From positions 1,862,501 to 1,926,500 of the forward strand of contig JALJCQ010000030.1 in NCBI GenBank assembly GCA_023091665.1: a DNA stretch of 64,000 bases. The letters are read 5' to 3'. Shown one piece after another: positions 43,817 through 54,599 of this stretch. This stretch comes from Pythium myriotylum. Its lineage: Eukaryota > Oomycota > Peronosporomycetes > Pythiales > Pythiaceae. The notes beneath the pieces were generated by a model, which was not told the origin of the DNA, did not search any database, and worked only from the letters and a program-made list of their open reading frames with translations. Within the stretch, counting starts at the first letter, position 1, and each line of letters opens with the position of its first letter. A program made the translations under genes and the position numbers.

Positions 43817-44544
43817 GTACGGCATCTTGGTGATGTCCTGAAGAGGAAGGATCGAGAACAATGTATCCAAGTGGAGTGCCTGACGAAGAATAGAAATTCT
43901 CGGTCTCCGTTTCTATAGCGCCCTGTCACTTGTGTTTTGCCAATCTTCTGGTCATATGTAGTCATCGTCATACTTTCATCAAATGAAAAGGTGGATGGTC
44001 AATTACTTTTGAGCCTGGCAGTGTGGGCGCGAAAAAAAGAATCCGTGTGGAAGAGAGAGCTGAGAAGGGTGTGAGTGGACTGTATCAGGATGAACGGGCC
44101 ATTCATCCTCAACACAGACCACATGGACTGTGCGACACGCCAAACCAACCTTCACTTCCAGCAATACTGCAATAAGTAATGTCTCCCACTCATCTCCGTC
44201 AAATTTCGACTCAAATTGTGTTCATTAACCTTCAATGAATGATACTTCCCGTAAGACAATGAGCGAATCGATAGCTTCAGTCAAATATCATCAAGTGGAT
44301 ACGGTGACGAGCTCGCGACATGTCTAAGTCGCCAGACGAGAATGTTGGCGCAGGTCTGTGTGGCCGCGGTGACTCCTGGCGCCCATGCGTCATGAGACAA
44401 CAACGCCATTCTGCAAATTGCCACCACTCGCGCAACCTACTGAGTAACGATTGCACCGACCCCGTGGGCGTCGATTTCCGCAGCCACCATTCCTCTTCGA
44501 CCCACCGCCCGTCTCACCACCCTCACCACACCCAGTCCTCCACG
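43817..44544. other. Intergenic region upstream of the Cys-rich tandem family
   Basis: About 730 bases. The open frame of the next gene extends back to an ATG at 44320, but its codons there encode a His/Ser-rich stretch without domain content, so this is treated as leader or promoter. No repeat or RNA gene seen. Confidence 0.4.
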
Positions 44545-45438
44545 ATGAGCGCGACGACCACACGCAACGTCACGGGCACGAACCAGCGTCACATCAGGCG
44601 GTCTATCGTCCTATACGCGATCACCCTGCTATGTCTGCAATGCTGTACTGCGAGCGCTGCCGCCCCGAGCAACGCATCCAGCAGCAGCAGTTCAAGTAGT
44701 GGCTCCGGCCAATCCCACTCCCTTGCTGACGATGTTTGCAGCCAGCCCATGCTCTCCGACGGCTGTCTCGTCAGCGTCAGCTGCACCTCTTGCTTGATGC
44801 GACCCGGTTGCGCAATAGAATCAACGACGGGTAATTGTGTCTCCTTGAAGCGGATCAATACGGCAAATGTCGGCATCGAGTACTTTCTCAGCGGAAAGAC
44901 CCAGTACTGCGATGCGAGCGATGCGGCTTGCAGTGCTTGCACGACCGCAAACGCAGCCGCAAACGCAGTGTGTCGTGGAAGCAGTGGCTGCGTTTGTGTT
45001 CGCCAGTGCGAGATCGCCCCTCAGCAAGTCTTCCGGTGCGAATCGAGTAGTTTCAAGGATGTGTATGCACTGCTGGGAGCCGCATTGATCATTCCTGTGA
45101 TCGTCATTGCACGTTCTTACCGTGGACTCGGTCAGAATCTTCGGACGACTTTCGAGCGCCAGTTTGGACGTTCTGCAGATGCGTCGTCTCGCCCTTCTAA
45201 TCCCCTCACGATGAAGCTGGACGGGTGGCGAAACTTCATTGCAAATGAACATCCAGAGCGAATCGACCACAAACTTTGTCCAATGCGATTGTCCGATGAG
45301 ATGTCGTCGATGGAAGAAGGTAGAATGACGGAGGATTGTAACGCTGTCTCGCCAATGGGGACATCCGCACCAACGGAAGGCGAGTACGTGATGGTATCGT
45401 CTCCGACAAATGCACGAGCCACACATACTCACCAATAG
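44545..45438 (+). CDS. Cys-rich single-pass membrane protein, tandem family member 1
   Basis: From the ATG at 44545, 297 residues; an in-frame ATG at 44320 would add 75. A hydrophobic segment (SIVLYAITLLCLQCCTASA) acts as signal or anchor. After a Ser run, about 14 Cys form the ectodomain (VCSQPML..., CTSCLMRPGCAIE, YCDASDAACSAC, CRGSSGCVCVRQCE). One membrane helix follows (YALLGAALIIPVIVIA), then a tail with NPLTMKLDGWRNF and LCPMRLSDEMSS. The Cys block, tail motifs and layout are shared with the genes at 45911 and 47112. Function unknown. A receptor-like or surface role is inferred only from topology. Confidence 0.75.
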   Translation: MSATTTRNVTGTNQRHIRRSIVLYAITLLCLQCCTASAAAPSNASSSSSSSSGSGQSHSLADDVCSQPMLSDGCLVSVSCTSCLMRPGCAIESTTGNCVSLKRINTANVGIEYFLSGKTQYCDASDAACSACTTANAAANAVCRGSSGCVCVRQCEIAPQQVFRCESSSFKDVYALLGAALIIPVIVIARSYRGLGQNLRTTFERQFGRSADASSRPSNPLTMKLDGWRNFIANEHPERIDHKLCPMRLSDEMSSMEEGRMTEDCNAVSPMGTSAPTEGEYVMVSSPTNARATHTHQ

Positions 45439-45910
45439 AAAATAGCAATGATCTACACTTTCAATAGAATAGACTTCGGCTTAGTACTATCAGTACTGGC
45501 CACAGCTTGATGAAGAAGCCACAACGCAAACGATGAGCAATGCCGTCCCTTCGAGTGGATCGATGAAGTTGGTACCGTACGTGTGTATGAGTGCACGCGG
45601 GTGTGGCGCAATCGACAGCGAGTTGGTGAGGAGCTCCATTCATGTGGGTTAGCGGATATCGTAGTGTATCAACCAAAAGTCTACCCCGCGTATTATGAAA
45701 CTTCAATCATACGAATACTTTTGGGATATCGACGGAAAAAGAACCCACGATGGTTAGGGTAAGGAGGATCCCCAGCCAGAGAAAAAGAACCCCAATCAGC
45801 TTCAAGGGAGATGGCGTCGAGGCAGCTCCGTCGTCTCGCCACTTCCCAACTCACCGCCGCCTGCGCACGTCCACCGCAGCGCAGCATTGCAACTGCTGGC
45901 TGCCTGAAGA
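45439..45910. other. Spacer between tandem paralogues 1 and 2
   Basis: About 470 bases. No coding frame with domain content, RNA gene or repeat was seen. Promoter of the next gene is presumed here. Confidence 0.4.
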
Positions 45911-46846
45911 ATGATCCTGCGACTAGCCATCTTCTCGCTGTGCGGCTCAGTTGTCGCTGTGCACGCCTCGCGATCTCCCGACGGTGGCACCATCACACTG
46001 CGCTCGTTGCGAGCCGAAGCCAACGCCGTCTACTCTGTGTGGGACGCCAACGACGTCTGCAGCCAGCCGATCAGGTCAAAAACCAGCTACGCAGAAGACG
46101 ACGTGACTTGCAGTGTATGCCTCACTCGGCCGGACTGTGCAGTCGAGGCAACTACCGGCAAGTGCGTGACGGCCAGTCTCATTGACCCCCGTGTTGATGT
46201 CGAGTATATTCTTGCTGGCAATGCGACTTATTGCGAGTCAAGCGACACCGCTTGTGCTGCGTGCGGCTCGGCTGCGCAAAACGCGACAGCCAATGCAGTT
46301 TGCCGTGGATCGAGCGGCTGCGTATGTATTCGCCAGTGTGAGCTCGCGAATGTCACGACGAGTGAGCCGAACCTTTTCACCAGCAGCTACTTCTTCCACG
46401 CACTCCTTGTTCTAGGAATTCTCGCGCCAATACTAGTAATGACGCGACTATATAAATCACTCACGGCTAACCTTATGTCGACGACGGAGCGCGAGCTCTT
46501 GCGTGAGCGCGAACGAGCTCGACATGAAGCCAATCCACTCACGATGAAGTTAGATGGATGGAGAAGCTACATCCAGAAAGAGCTAAGAGGACAGCCAGAA
46601 GCAAATGGGGAGATAAAGCTCTGCCCCTCGCGCCTATCAGATGAAACCAGCTCAAGGTGTTCGACCGTAAATGTCGACGAATATTCAGGCTCGGGTATCC
46701 ATGTGAGTAGGGAAGGAACATTACCAAGAAGCGCTGCTAACACTAGAGACCAACTGGAAGACGGAGCAAACGAAGAGGCCCGCGAGTACGAAATACTCTC
46801 CACACCAAAAAGCTCCAGCGAACGGGAAGGAAGCCAATTCCAATAG
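45911..46846 (+). CDS. Cys-rich single-pass membrane protein, tandem family member 2
   Basis: Single exon, 311 residues. A signal peptide (MILRLAIFSLCGSVVAVHAS) is followed by the family ectodomain (DVCSQPIRS, CSVCLTRPDCAVE, YCESSDTACAACG, CRGSSGCVCIRQCE), a membrane helix (FFHALLVLGILAPILVM), then a tail with an RERERARHE helix, NPLTMKLDGWRSY and LCPSRLSDETSS. It ends in Glu/Ser-rich sequence (REYEILSTP). Sequence and order match members 1 and 3. The conserved cytoplasmic KLDGWR and RLSDE motifs suggest binding of an intracellular partner (inference). Confidence 0.8.
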   Translation: MILRLAIFSLCGSVVAVHASRSPDGGTITLRSLRAEANAVYSVWDANDVCSQPIRSKTSYAEDDVTCSVCLTRPDCAVEATTGKCVTASLIDPRVDVEYILAGNATYCESSDTACAACGSAAQNATANAVCRGSSGCVCIRQCELANVTTSEPNLFTSSYFFHALLVLGILAPILVMTRLYKSLTANLMSTTERELLRERERARHEANPLTMKLDGWRSYIQKELRGQPEANGEIKLCPSRLSDETSSRCSTVNVDEYSGSGIHVSREGTLPRSAANTRDQLEDGANEEAREYEILSTPKSSSEREGSQFQ

Positions 46847-46941
46847 ATACGACAAACTCGCCGATCCCTCTATCTATGCCTGAGCCAGAAGCTCCGACTT
46901 TTTGGTGTCTCCTTGAAGTGCATTTTACGCTCATGTTTATG

Positions 46942-46987
46942 ACCGATAGTGAGACCAAGTCACTTCCGCTCTACCAGCTAAATCCAC
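46942..46987 (-). other. tRNA-like fragment (5' half only)
   Basis: The minus strand contains TTTAGCTGGTAGAGC, like a tRNA A box with a shortened D-arm. It is followed by AGTGA-CTTGGTC-TCACT, a perfect 5-bp stem with a 7-base loop of anticodon-arm form. No GGTTCRANNCC B box or T-arm follows and the acceptor stem does not close, so it is not called a functional tRNA. Confidence 0.25.
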
Positions 46988-47111
46988 GCATTTGTGATTG
47001 GCTAAAACCATGATTCTTGCGATCTCATCTCCACTTTCGATGGGTTCGAGGTCATAATCAGTCGATAAATCGGCGAAGCGTGAAGGTGATGAAGGGCTCA
47101 TCTCCTGGCGC

Positions 47112-48082
47112 ATGCCAGTCGGGCAGAACGCGATTGCCCTGACGCCGATGCAGCGCTTCGTGGTCCTTCCGCTGTTTCTTGGCGTCGCCTTCGCCCAGGC
47201 GGCGGCCTCGAACGCTACGGCCAATGCCACGGTGCTGCCGCTCTGGCAGACGTGTTTGCGCGTCAACAGCGTCAACGACGTCTGCGACGTCCAGGGCGTG
47301 TGCTCGCGCTGTGTGCGCACAGAGGTGCGTTCCTCGAGTGCTCTCTCTTGCTCGTTTGACTGAATGGCTGTGATGAACAGGGCTGCGGCTTCGACATTCT
47401 TCAGCGCGAGTGCGTGGAACTTCCTCCGGACGGCCGAGCCATGTACGAGAGCAGTTCGAACGCGCTGCTGAACAGGACGAACCTCACGTACTGCGACGAC
47501 GCCGATCCGCTCTGTTCGTCCTGCTCGGTTTCTTCTTCTCGTCCGTTCTGCGAGGGTGCCAATGCCTGTGTGTGTCGCTCGATGTGTGCAGTCATGCGTA
47601 CGTCTCAACTGGCCTGCTACCAGATGCGGCAGAACAACATGATGATCATCTCGATCGCTGTCATCGCCGTGATGCTGCCGATCCTGGTCTGGCTTCAGCG
47701 TTGCTGTGCGAGAGGTCGAGCGGCCAACGACAATGACATCCAGAATGAGCTTCGACGCATGCGCGAACAGAGGATGCGAGAGTTGGCCCTCCGTCGTCGA
47801 CAACGACCGCCTAGCGCGCTCGCGCTGCAACTTGAATCGTGGAGGACGCACCGGGACGAGCACAAAATGGACGTTGACAGAGTCGAACTCAAAGATTGCT
47901 ATGTACTCATGGAGAACAGGGGGCAACCGTCTTCTGACCAAGCTGTGCAATCGTCGTCGCACTTCGACAATGCCCTGTCAATAATTGAGAACAACACCAG
48001 CACACGGAGCGAAGATCCCATCGCACGAGAGGAATCCCCAGTGTCTCATCGTCCAACAGAGCATTCTCGTGTTGCAATGTGA
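47112..48082 (+). CDS. Cys-rich single-pass membrane protein, tandem family member 3 (diverged)
   Basis: Exons 47112-47324 and 47381-48082 give 304 residues. The ATG at 47148 also precedes a good signal peptide (MQRFVVLPLFLGVAFAQA). The ectodomain has the family Cys layout (DVCDVQGVCSRC, GCGFDILQREC, YCDDADPLCSSC, CEGANACVCRSMC), then a membrane helix (MMIISIAVIAVMLPILVWL) and a basic tail (ELRRMREQRMREL). The tail motif is only partly kept (ALALQLESWRTH in place of the KLDGWR block) and LCPxRLSDE is lost. It also differs from members 1 and 2 by its 56-base intron. Function unknown. Confidence 0.75.
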
Positions 48083-48188
48083 CGCGTCTTGTGCATGTGT
48101 GAGCCAATCGCAGTGTCATGTTAATTTTGTTGGTGTATTCTCGGAGTCGTCATCTTGAGATGTCTTTGACAGCAACATTCTTCTCGGC

Positions 48189-51100
48189 ATGACCACACGA
48201 GAAATCTCAATGGAGCCACTGCCCTCATCGCCTCAGCGAGCTAGTTCGACTATCCCCAGATCACTGATCCTTCAAAAAAACAATGCGAGCGACCGCCCCC
48301 TCTTCCCAAAAATCGACACATCACGGGGGCCTTCGACCTGCTCAAGCCCACTACGAATGTCATGCACACGCCCACACGAGCTATATGAGCTTCAACTGCC
48401 CGCATCAGTGCCCGAGCGTGTTACGGCTCCACGATTGTACGATTCTAGCGTGACCTACCTGAATTCGACTTCAATAACTGCCCCGCCACCACGCGGGACG
48501 CGGTCTAAACCAAGGCCAACACCAGGCCAGTACTCTGGGGTGAGGAGATCCAACAATGAGAGCTTACCATCTTCTCGAGATGAGTTCTTAATCCTCCATC
48601 CAACTCTAGATATCACTGACGAGAACGGCGATTTATCGCAGATACTTCTGAACAAGTGGTCGCTTGACACAGGAGAGCACGATTTTGCGTCAATTTCACT
48701 CTTCTGTGAGATGAAACTAAGCGAGGTTCGGCGCATGACCTCGTGGGTTGAGCGTCCAAATCGATTCTTCACGACTGCATGCTGCCAGCTACTGGATAAG
48801 TATGTGCAACGTCTTGAGTCGATGCATCACTCGCCCGAGAGCGGGGCTAGCTCAGCATTTCTGCGCAAAGTACATGATGAACTTGTCGGCGCTGTCTTCG
48901 TGGGAGGTACCCCGACGGCGTATTCACAATGCGTGCCATACTTTCTAGAATACAAGAAGTTGAAGCGGCATTCGCAACTTCTAATGGCAAACGTCGAGAA
49001 CCGTGAGCAGAGCGCTGCAGCCAAGGAGAAGCAACAGATCAAAATTGAGAGGGTCTTGTCTGCCCGCCAAAATCAAGTAGACAAACGAATGCGTTGTATG
49101 CTCTTCCAAGCGTGGCGCACGACAACCAAGAACGAAAATATCACACGGTCCCTCAAGTGCAAAGCGTTTAGAGCCTCTAGAAAATTGAACCTTAGCGCGC
49201 TCTTTCGTGCATGGCGCATCGAGGCTTTGAGACGCGCATACCAGCGCGAGAGTGTCGAATACCAAACGATGCTATCTATCACTGCTGCATCACTTAGTCG
49301 CAAGGATGTTCAGATTGCTGAGGCTGACAGCAAGATGGCTTCGATGGCCAAGATTATAGACAGCCTCACAGAGTCAAACGCACAGCTGCTTTATCGAGTG
49401 GAACAACTTGAGGCAATTGCTGCTGGGAAGGGTGGTGCAGCCCTCGTCACACTACACGGAAATAACAGTGCTAGTGGGGGGTTGTTAAGCTTCCACCGAT
49501 CGCAAGGTGCTCAATACCAACAAATCGATACACTAACGGCAAGCGGCGAAAAAGTTGGTAGTGCAGACGACGAGAAGCTTGACCGAGCAAACCGAATGTT
49601 GCTGGAGACAATGTTCGGTATGGCGCGTATGGTCGAGTCATGCGCTATTCAAATGTCGAAGGATATGATGGACTCACTGGAACACCAACTAGACGGTTCG
49701 CTGCTGCAGCAGCTTGCGGAGATGATCCATGCTGATAACGTCGTGAAGATCAAAGCAGAAGAGGCCCGTGGGCTAGTGATTAGTGCTTCACCGCCCTCGA
49801 CACCCTCTGGGCGCTCACAAGTCGCCCACAAAGTCAGTTCCAACGTGGCATTTAGCAACAATACAATGCTTTCGTCACTGGCCAAAGGTGCGGTCGCGAT
49901 CAAAGATCTAGCTGCAATGCCAGTTGATTCCTTTTTGCTCAACTGGTTCAAACTGAACCTTCAAATGAGCTCAGTTGTTGAAAAAACCACGGATCGGACA
50001 ATTAAGAACTTCACGAGTGACCTTGCGGACGGCCGACGCTTTTCCTTCTTGTTACATCGCCTGTTTCCGGCCTGGTTCGATGCAAATGTAAGTAATTGGG
50101 AAGACATTAACATCTAGCCAAGCTCAACCTCTGTGTGACTGCAGATGGTCCACGAAATTGATGTGGATGAACGACTCAAGAACGTAGCGAGCTTTCACGC
50201 TCGCGTGCAACCCGTGCTTCCACAGGTTGTGACTAGTGACTCGATCCATAGTGGTAGCGCGACTGAGAACATCGCGTTCACCGCCATGTTATTCGGCATA
50301 TCCGTACAGTCAATACGTCGCATCAATCTGGATCGGCAACGAGAAAAGTTTCTCAACATCATCACATCTTGGAAGCGAGTCCGGTCACTCCTTCTCGAGG
50401 TGAAGCGCATGAACGAAAACTATGACTCGCTCATGATTGTCCACTTGCTGAAGGAGATGCGGACTTGTGAAACACTTTTCAAGCAGCTCAACTCAGAGTT
50501 GTGCAGTATTGCCATCGCATCAAATGAGAGTTCAAGCACACTCTCGCATATCGCATACAAAGTGCTTCAGCTCACATGGCGCTGCTTGAATGCTAAGCTT
50601 GTCACGCAAAACAGCCCAGGTGGAGGCTCCCCTGCGCTAGAACTCGTGGACGAGCGACTTGCGGAGCGGGTCAAAGACTTTACACATGTCGGAATATCAA
50701 CTGTGCGGCAGTTGCTTGTCAATGACAGTCAATACAACGCACAACGCAGCCACCTGGGTGGGAAGCACAACCCGTCGACAGTCTCACCGCCACAAGCAGT
50801 TCCAGAGAAAGAGGTCGTAACACGAACACAGGCTATTCGCGACGCACTTGTCGTGTACTGCAAGGATTTGCATGACATCTTCAAGCACTACAGCGCCAGT
50901 GGTGGCTCCGGAAGTATCGCGAGTATGAGCATGAGCGAGTTTCTCAAGCTTGTCAAGGACTGCGGCCTTCTTAACACGGAACCCCCAATAACAGGAAGCA
51001 AGCCAGCCCATTCTGTTCCAGCGATCACACAATCTATGATCGATTTCACCTTCCGTGCTGCGTTGTTCTTCTCCCCAACGACCCCACGGGAGTTTGTTGT

Positions 51101-51842
51101 CGCGGCACTTGGAAGTGGCTCCGCACCAACTCCAGCGTCGCCATCATCACCTACCGATTCGTCCAGACCACCCATGACGCCCCTAACATCCATTCTACCG
51201 CCAGCTGACCCGTTCCGTCCTGACGATACAATTGCATCGATCGACTTTGGCGACCGCGAGATGACAGGATACGAGTTTGTAGATGCGCTACTACGTCTTG
51301 CTTCCATTCGATGCCCCGCAACCACCACCAACGCATCTCCACTGGAAGATCGTTTCCGCGACTTTATGGACCTTTACGTCCTTCCTAACGCGCTGCGTTC
51401 ACAGTCAGAAATCTTTCGAGCTGAGGTAGCGTCACCGAAAGTTCGGTCAGTTTTCCAGAAGCACAAACCAACACTGCAGCGGATCTTCCGGTACTACACG
51501 TCGATGCATGCGCTTCGGGAGCAGCAATCAACAATGGATTTGAAGGAAGTTCTTATCTTCGCAAAGGACTGCAAGTTGACTGGTAGCTTTGTGACTGAGC
51601 ACACGCTCAAGCAAGTACTCGTCAACTTGCAACGCGATGATGAACAAGAGCACACATCACTAACTCCTGACGACACGGGATTGTTGCGAGTGGACTTTGG
51701 TGACTTCCAGGAACTGCTCGCGGCACTTACCGAGTATGTTATCTGCAACCCGTATGTGCCTCTATACAAGCGCATTGAACACTTCCTCAACGAGAATGTG
51801 TTGCCGCGCGCACGGCAGAAGAAGAAAGGAGCGGGTGAGTGA
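48189..51842 (+). CDS. Large coiled-coil protein with CH-like domain and paired EF-hand-like regions
   Basis: Exons 48189-50087 and 50145-51842 give 1198 residues. Residues 1-150 are Ser/Pro rich. A basic helical region carries two AWR repeats (MLFQAWRTTTK, LFRAWRIEALR), then coiled coil near 350-420. A calponin-homology-like domain spans the intron (LNWFKLNLQ ... FTSDLADGRRFSFLLHRLFP). The C-terminal half has two similar units (LHDIFKHYSASG...FLKLVKDCGLL and LQRIFRYYTSMH...VLIFAKDCKLT), resembling degenerate EF-hand/calmodulin-like pairs without complete calcium loops. Actin or microtubule association is inferred from CH. The stop lies 6 bases from the stop of the convergent MTHFD gene. Confidence 0.75.
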
Positions 51843-51848
51843 TCACTT

Positions 51849-52880
51849 TCATGACGTGACATTACGCTTGAAGGCGGCGACAACGTTGTGCAGCAGCATG
51901 GCAATTGTCATCGGACCGACACCACCTGGTACCGGTGTGATCGCGCCGGCAACCTGCTGGGCTTCGCTGTAGTGAACATCACCTACGATTTTGAATCCGT
52001 CTTTGTTGGCGTTGCCGTGGTAGGAGGGTGTAGCTTCCTTTCCGTCCCGGACGAAGTTGATTCCGACATCAATGACGATAACACCAGGCTTGAGCCACTC
52101 ACCTCTCACGAGATACGGCTGCCCGCAAGCTGCAATGACAACGTCAGCTTGTCTGACGTACTGCGGAAGGTTGACGCTCTTGGAGTGGCATTGAATGACC
52201 GTTGCATTGCGCTTCTGTAGCATCAGGCTTATAGGGTTCCCCACCAGGTTACTGCGACCCAGTACGACCGCGGTCTTTCCCTCTAACGGGATGCGCTCAG
52301 CGTCAAGCAACGCGATGATGCCTTTGGCAGTGCACGGGACAAGGTACGGATAGCGATGGCGCATCGCCAACTCACCCACGTTGAAAGGGTGGAGTCCGTC
52401 GACGTCTTTCGAAGGGAGGATATGATCGATAACACGCTGAGCGTCAATATGCGATGGGAGCGGTAGCTGTGTGAGCCACGCGAAGTCAACAGCTGCAGTC
52501 TGGTAGATCTCGAAGGAAATCGTGTCGTTACCTGCACAAGGATACCGTCGATGGTCGGGTCGTTGTTCAGCTCGTCGATTTGCCGCAGCACGACGCTCTG
52601 TTCTTCGCCCTCCGGAAAGAGGAAGTTCACCGAGCGGATGCCCGCCTTTTCGCACGCGATGCGCTTCGTGCGCACATAGAGCGCCGAGTCCTTGCGGTCG
52701 CCAAGCATGATGAGGCCGAGCGCGGGCGACTGCAACGTGGGCACTTCAGTAGGCGAGGCACCGCCATCCACGCGGCCCGGCACGTACCCTCCCATGTCGG
52801 GTGCTGAGATCCTGCACCTCGCGCTTGATCGCCACGCGGAGCGCCTTCGCGACGGCCTTGCCATCGATCACTCGCGCCAT
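51849..52880 (-). CDS. Methylenetetrahydrofolate dehydrogenase / cyclohydrolase
   Basis: Exons 52788-52880, 52532-52729 and 51849-52466 give 302 residues, the normal length of a bifunctional FolD/MTHFD2-type enzyme. Key features: VIDGKAVA at the start, the substrate site YVRTK with the catalytic Lys near 53, LVQLPLPSHI, KDVDGLHPFNVG, GRSNLVGNP (dinucleotide site), and PVPGGVGPMTIAML near the end. It interconverts 5,10-methylene- and 10-formyl-tetrahydrofolate in one-carbon metabolism. No formyl-THF synthetase domain follows, and no clear mitochondrial presequence is present. Cofactor preference (NAD or NADP) cannot be read with confidence. Confidence 0.93.
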
Positions 52881-53013
52881 GGTGAAGAGCGCCACTGCTG
52901 AGCCGACCAATTGTCATCAACTGTAACCAAGAGGGTACAATGTAACCTCACAACAACTTCCACTTGGTATTATTCCCATCCATTTCACTTACACCACCAA
53001 AGGCAGTTCCTCT

Positions 53014-54543
53014 CTAGCGGTCTTCGACCGTCAGCGACTCGAGCAAGCTCGGATTCTCGTACGTGAATCCTTGGAACGTGTCCGAGTCGGAGCGTCCATA
53101 CCTATTTGTGATCGAGCTCGGGCCGTGACCAACGCCGTCATGGTTCTCGGCGCTCGGTAATGGTAGCCTTGTGAACTCCGCTTCGAAATTGAGAGGCGCC
53201 TCGCCGTCGTTCATGGCCGTGTGACATGGCCGGAATGGCGGCGTAATTTTCTTCTCCATTAGCCGATTCCAATCAATGTGTTCAAAGAACAAATGGGCCT
53301 TGACTTGATGTGCACCCTTACACCCAAGGCGTTCGGCAGGATTCCGATTAAGGAGTTGGCGGATGAGCGACTCAGCTCGCCGTGACACGTACGGGGGAAA
53401 GTGCAAACGCGCTGACCGTAGGCGCTCGAAGAGCTTCTTCCGATCATTCGTGTACCATGGCGGTAGTCCAGTAAGCATCTCATAAAGAACCATACCTAGG
53501 TTCCACCAGTCCACAGCGGTCCCGTGACCGAGGCGATCGAGGATCTCGGGCGGCAAGTACTCTGGCGTGCCACAGAGCGAGTTTGTACCACCTACTCCAT
53601 CTCGAATACCTTCTTTTGCAAGTCCAAAGTCGGCAAGTTTGATGTGACCGTCTTTTGTGAGCAAGATATTTTCTGGCTTTAAGTCTCGATACACGACGCC
53701 GAGGCTGTGCAAGTGCTCTAATGCCAGAGTGATCTCAGCAGCGTAGAAGCATGCCATGTGTTCTGGTAGCTTTTTCATCCGCGACAAGTGATAGAATAGC
53801 TCTCCTCCTGGGCAGTAGTCGAGAACGAAGTAGAGCCGCTGAGGGGTCTGGAAGGCGAAATGAAGCCCGACGATGAATGGATGCTTCGAGTATCCGAGCA
53901 CACGTCGCTCAGTGCGCGTATGTTCAACTTGCTTCCTCTTCACAATGTTCTCTTTGGATAAAATCTTCATTGCGAACAATTTCTTCGTCTCGTTATGACC
54001 AACTAACACCACCTTGCCGAAGGACCCTCGACCAATAACCTGAATCATTTTGAAGTCTTGTAGTGTCGTCCGTTTGTTGTTGTTGACACCGTCCAGCTCG
54101 TCACCATCGTCTGTCAGCGAGGCCCCAAAAAAACGAGACCGCTTCAGCGGAAGTCGATCCAGTAGTAGTGGTGCTTGGTCAGCTTTCGCAGTAAGAAACT
54201 TTCTAACCTCGTCCAGAAGATGTGGATTCTTTGCTGAGTCATCTACGCGGTCGTAAGTGAGGAGACCGCGTAGCCACTCGGACAGCTCAGCTTGTCGCTT
54301 CGCGATAAACTCAGGCTCGAATGAGCCAATGAGCTTTTTCGGGGGAAGTAGTGGCACGCGGACTCCCATAGGTCGCAATGCATCATTTAGAGTCTTGAAC
54401 TCCTGGTAGCGTCGATAGATGTTCCACGTTGCACCTGATTGAATGCATCGCATCTCGATCACGTACACTGTATAAAGGCGATTCGAGTGGTCGTACACGA
54501 AGCCGTGATTGCTTATCTTCACGAACTCAGCTCTAGCACCCAT
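53014..54543 (-). CDS. PX-domain AGC protein kinase (SGK3-like)
   Basis: Single exon, 509 residues. A PX domain (about 1-120, YRRYQEFKTLNDAL ... PPKKLIGSFEPEFIAKRQAEL) binds phosphoinositides such as PtdIns3P. The AGC kinase domain starts near 165 (IGRGSFGKVVLV, FAMKIL), with YRDLKPEN near 284, DFGLAKEG, and activation loop TNSLCGTPEYLPPE near 321. The C-terminal extension ends with a hydrophobic motif FQGFTYENPS near 487. The layout equals mammalian SGK3. The T-loop Ser and the hydrophobic motif are the sites through which PDK1-class kinases dock and act, so the PDK1 fusion at 15442 is a plausible upstream kinase (inference). Confidence 0.93.
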   Translation of the reverse strand: MGARAEFVKISNHGFVYDHSNRLYTVYVIEMRCIQSGATWNIYRRYQEFKTLNDALRPMGVRVPLLPPKKLIGSFEPEFIAKRQAELSEWLRGLLTYDRVDDSAKNPHLLDEVRKFLTAKADQAPLLLDRLPLKRSRFFGASLTDDGDELDGVNNNKRTTLQDFKMIQVIGRGSFGKVVLVGHNETKKLFAMKILSKENIVKRKQVEHTRTERRVLGYSKHPFIVGLHFAFQTPQRLYFVLDYCPGGELFYHLSRMKKLPEHMACFYAAEITLALEHLHSLGVVYRDLKPENILLTKDGHIKLADFGLAKEGIRDGVGGTNSLCGTPEYLPPEILDRLGHGTAVDWWNLGMVLYEMLTGLPPWYTNDRKKLFERLRSARLHFPPYVSRRAESLIRQLLNRNPAERLGCKGAHQVKAHLFFEHIDWNRLMEKKITPPFRPCHTAMNDGEAPLNFEAEFTRLPLPSAENHDGVGHGPSSITNRYGRSDSDTFQGFTYENPSLLESLTVEDR

Positions 54544-54599
54544 CGGGATGAGGTAGAGAGCTTGGGCGCGGGAATCTTCTTCCTATTTCGCAACTAGAC

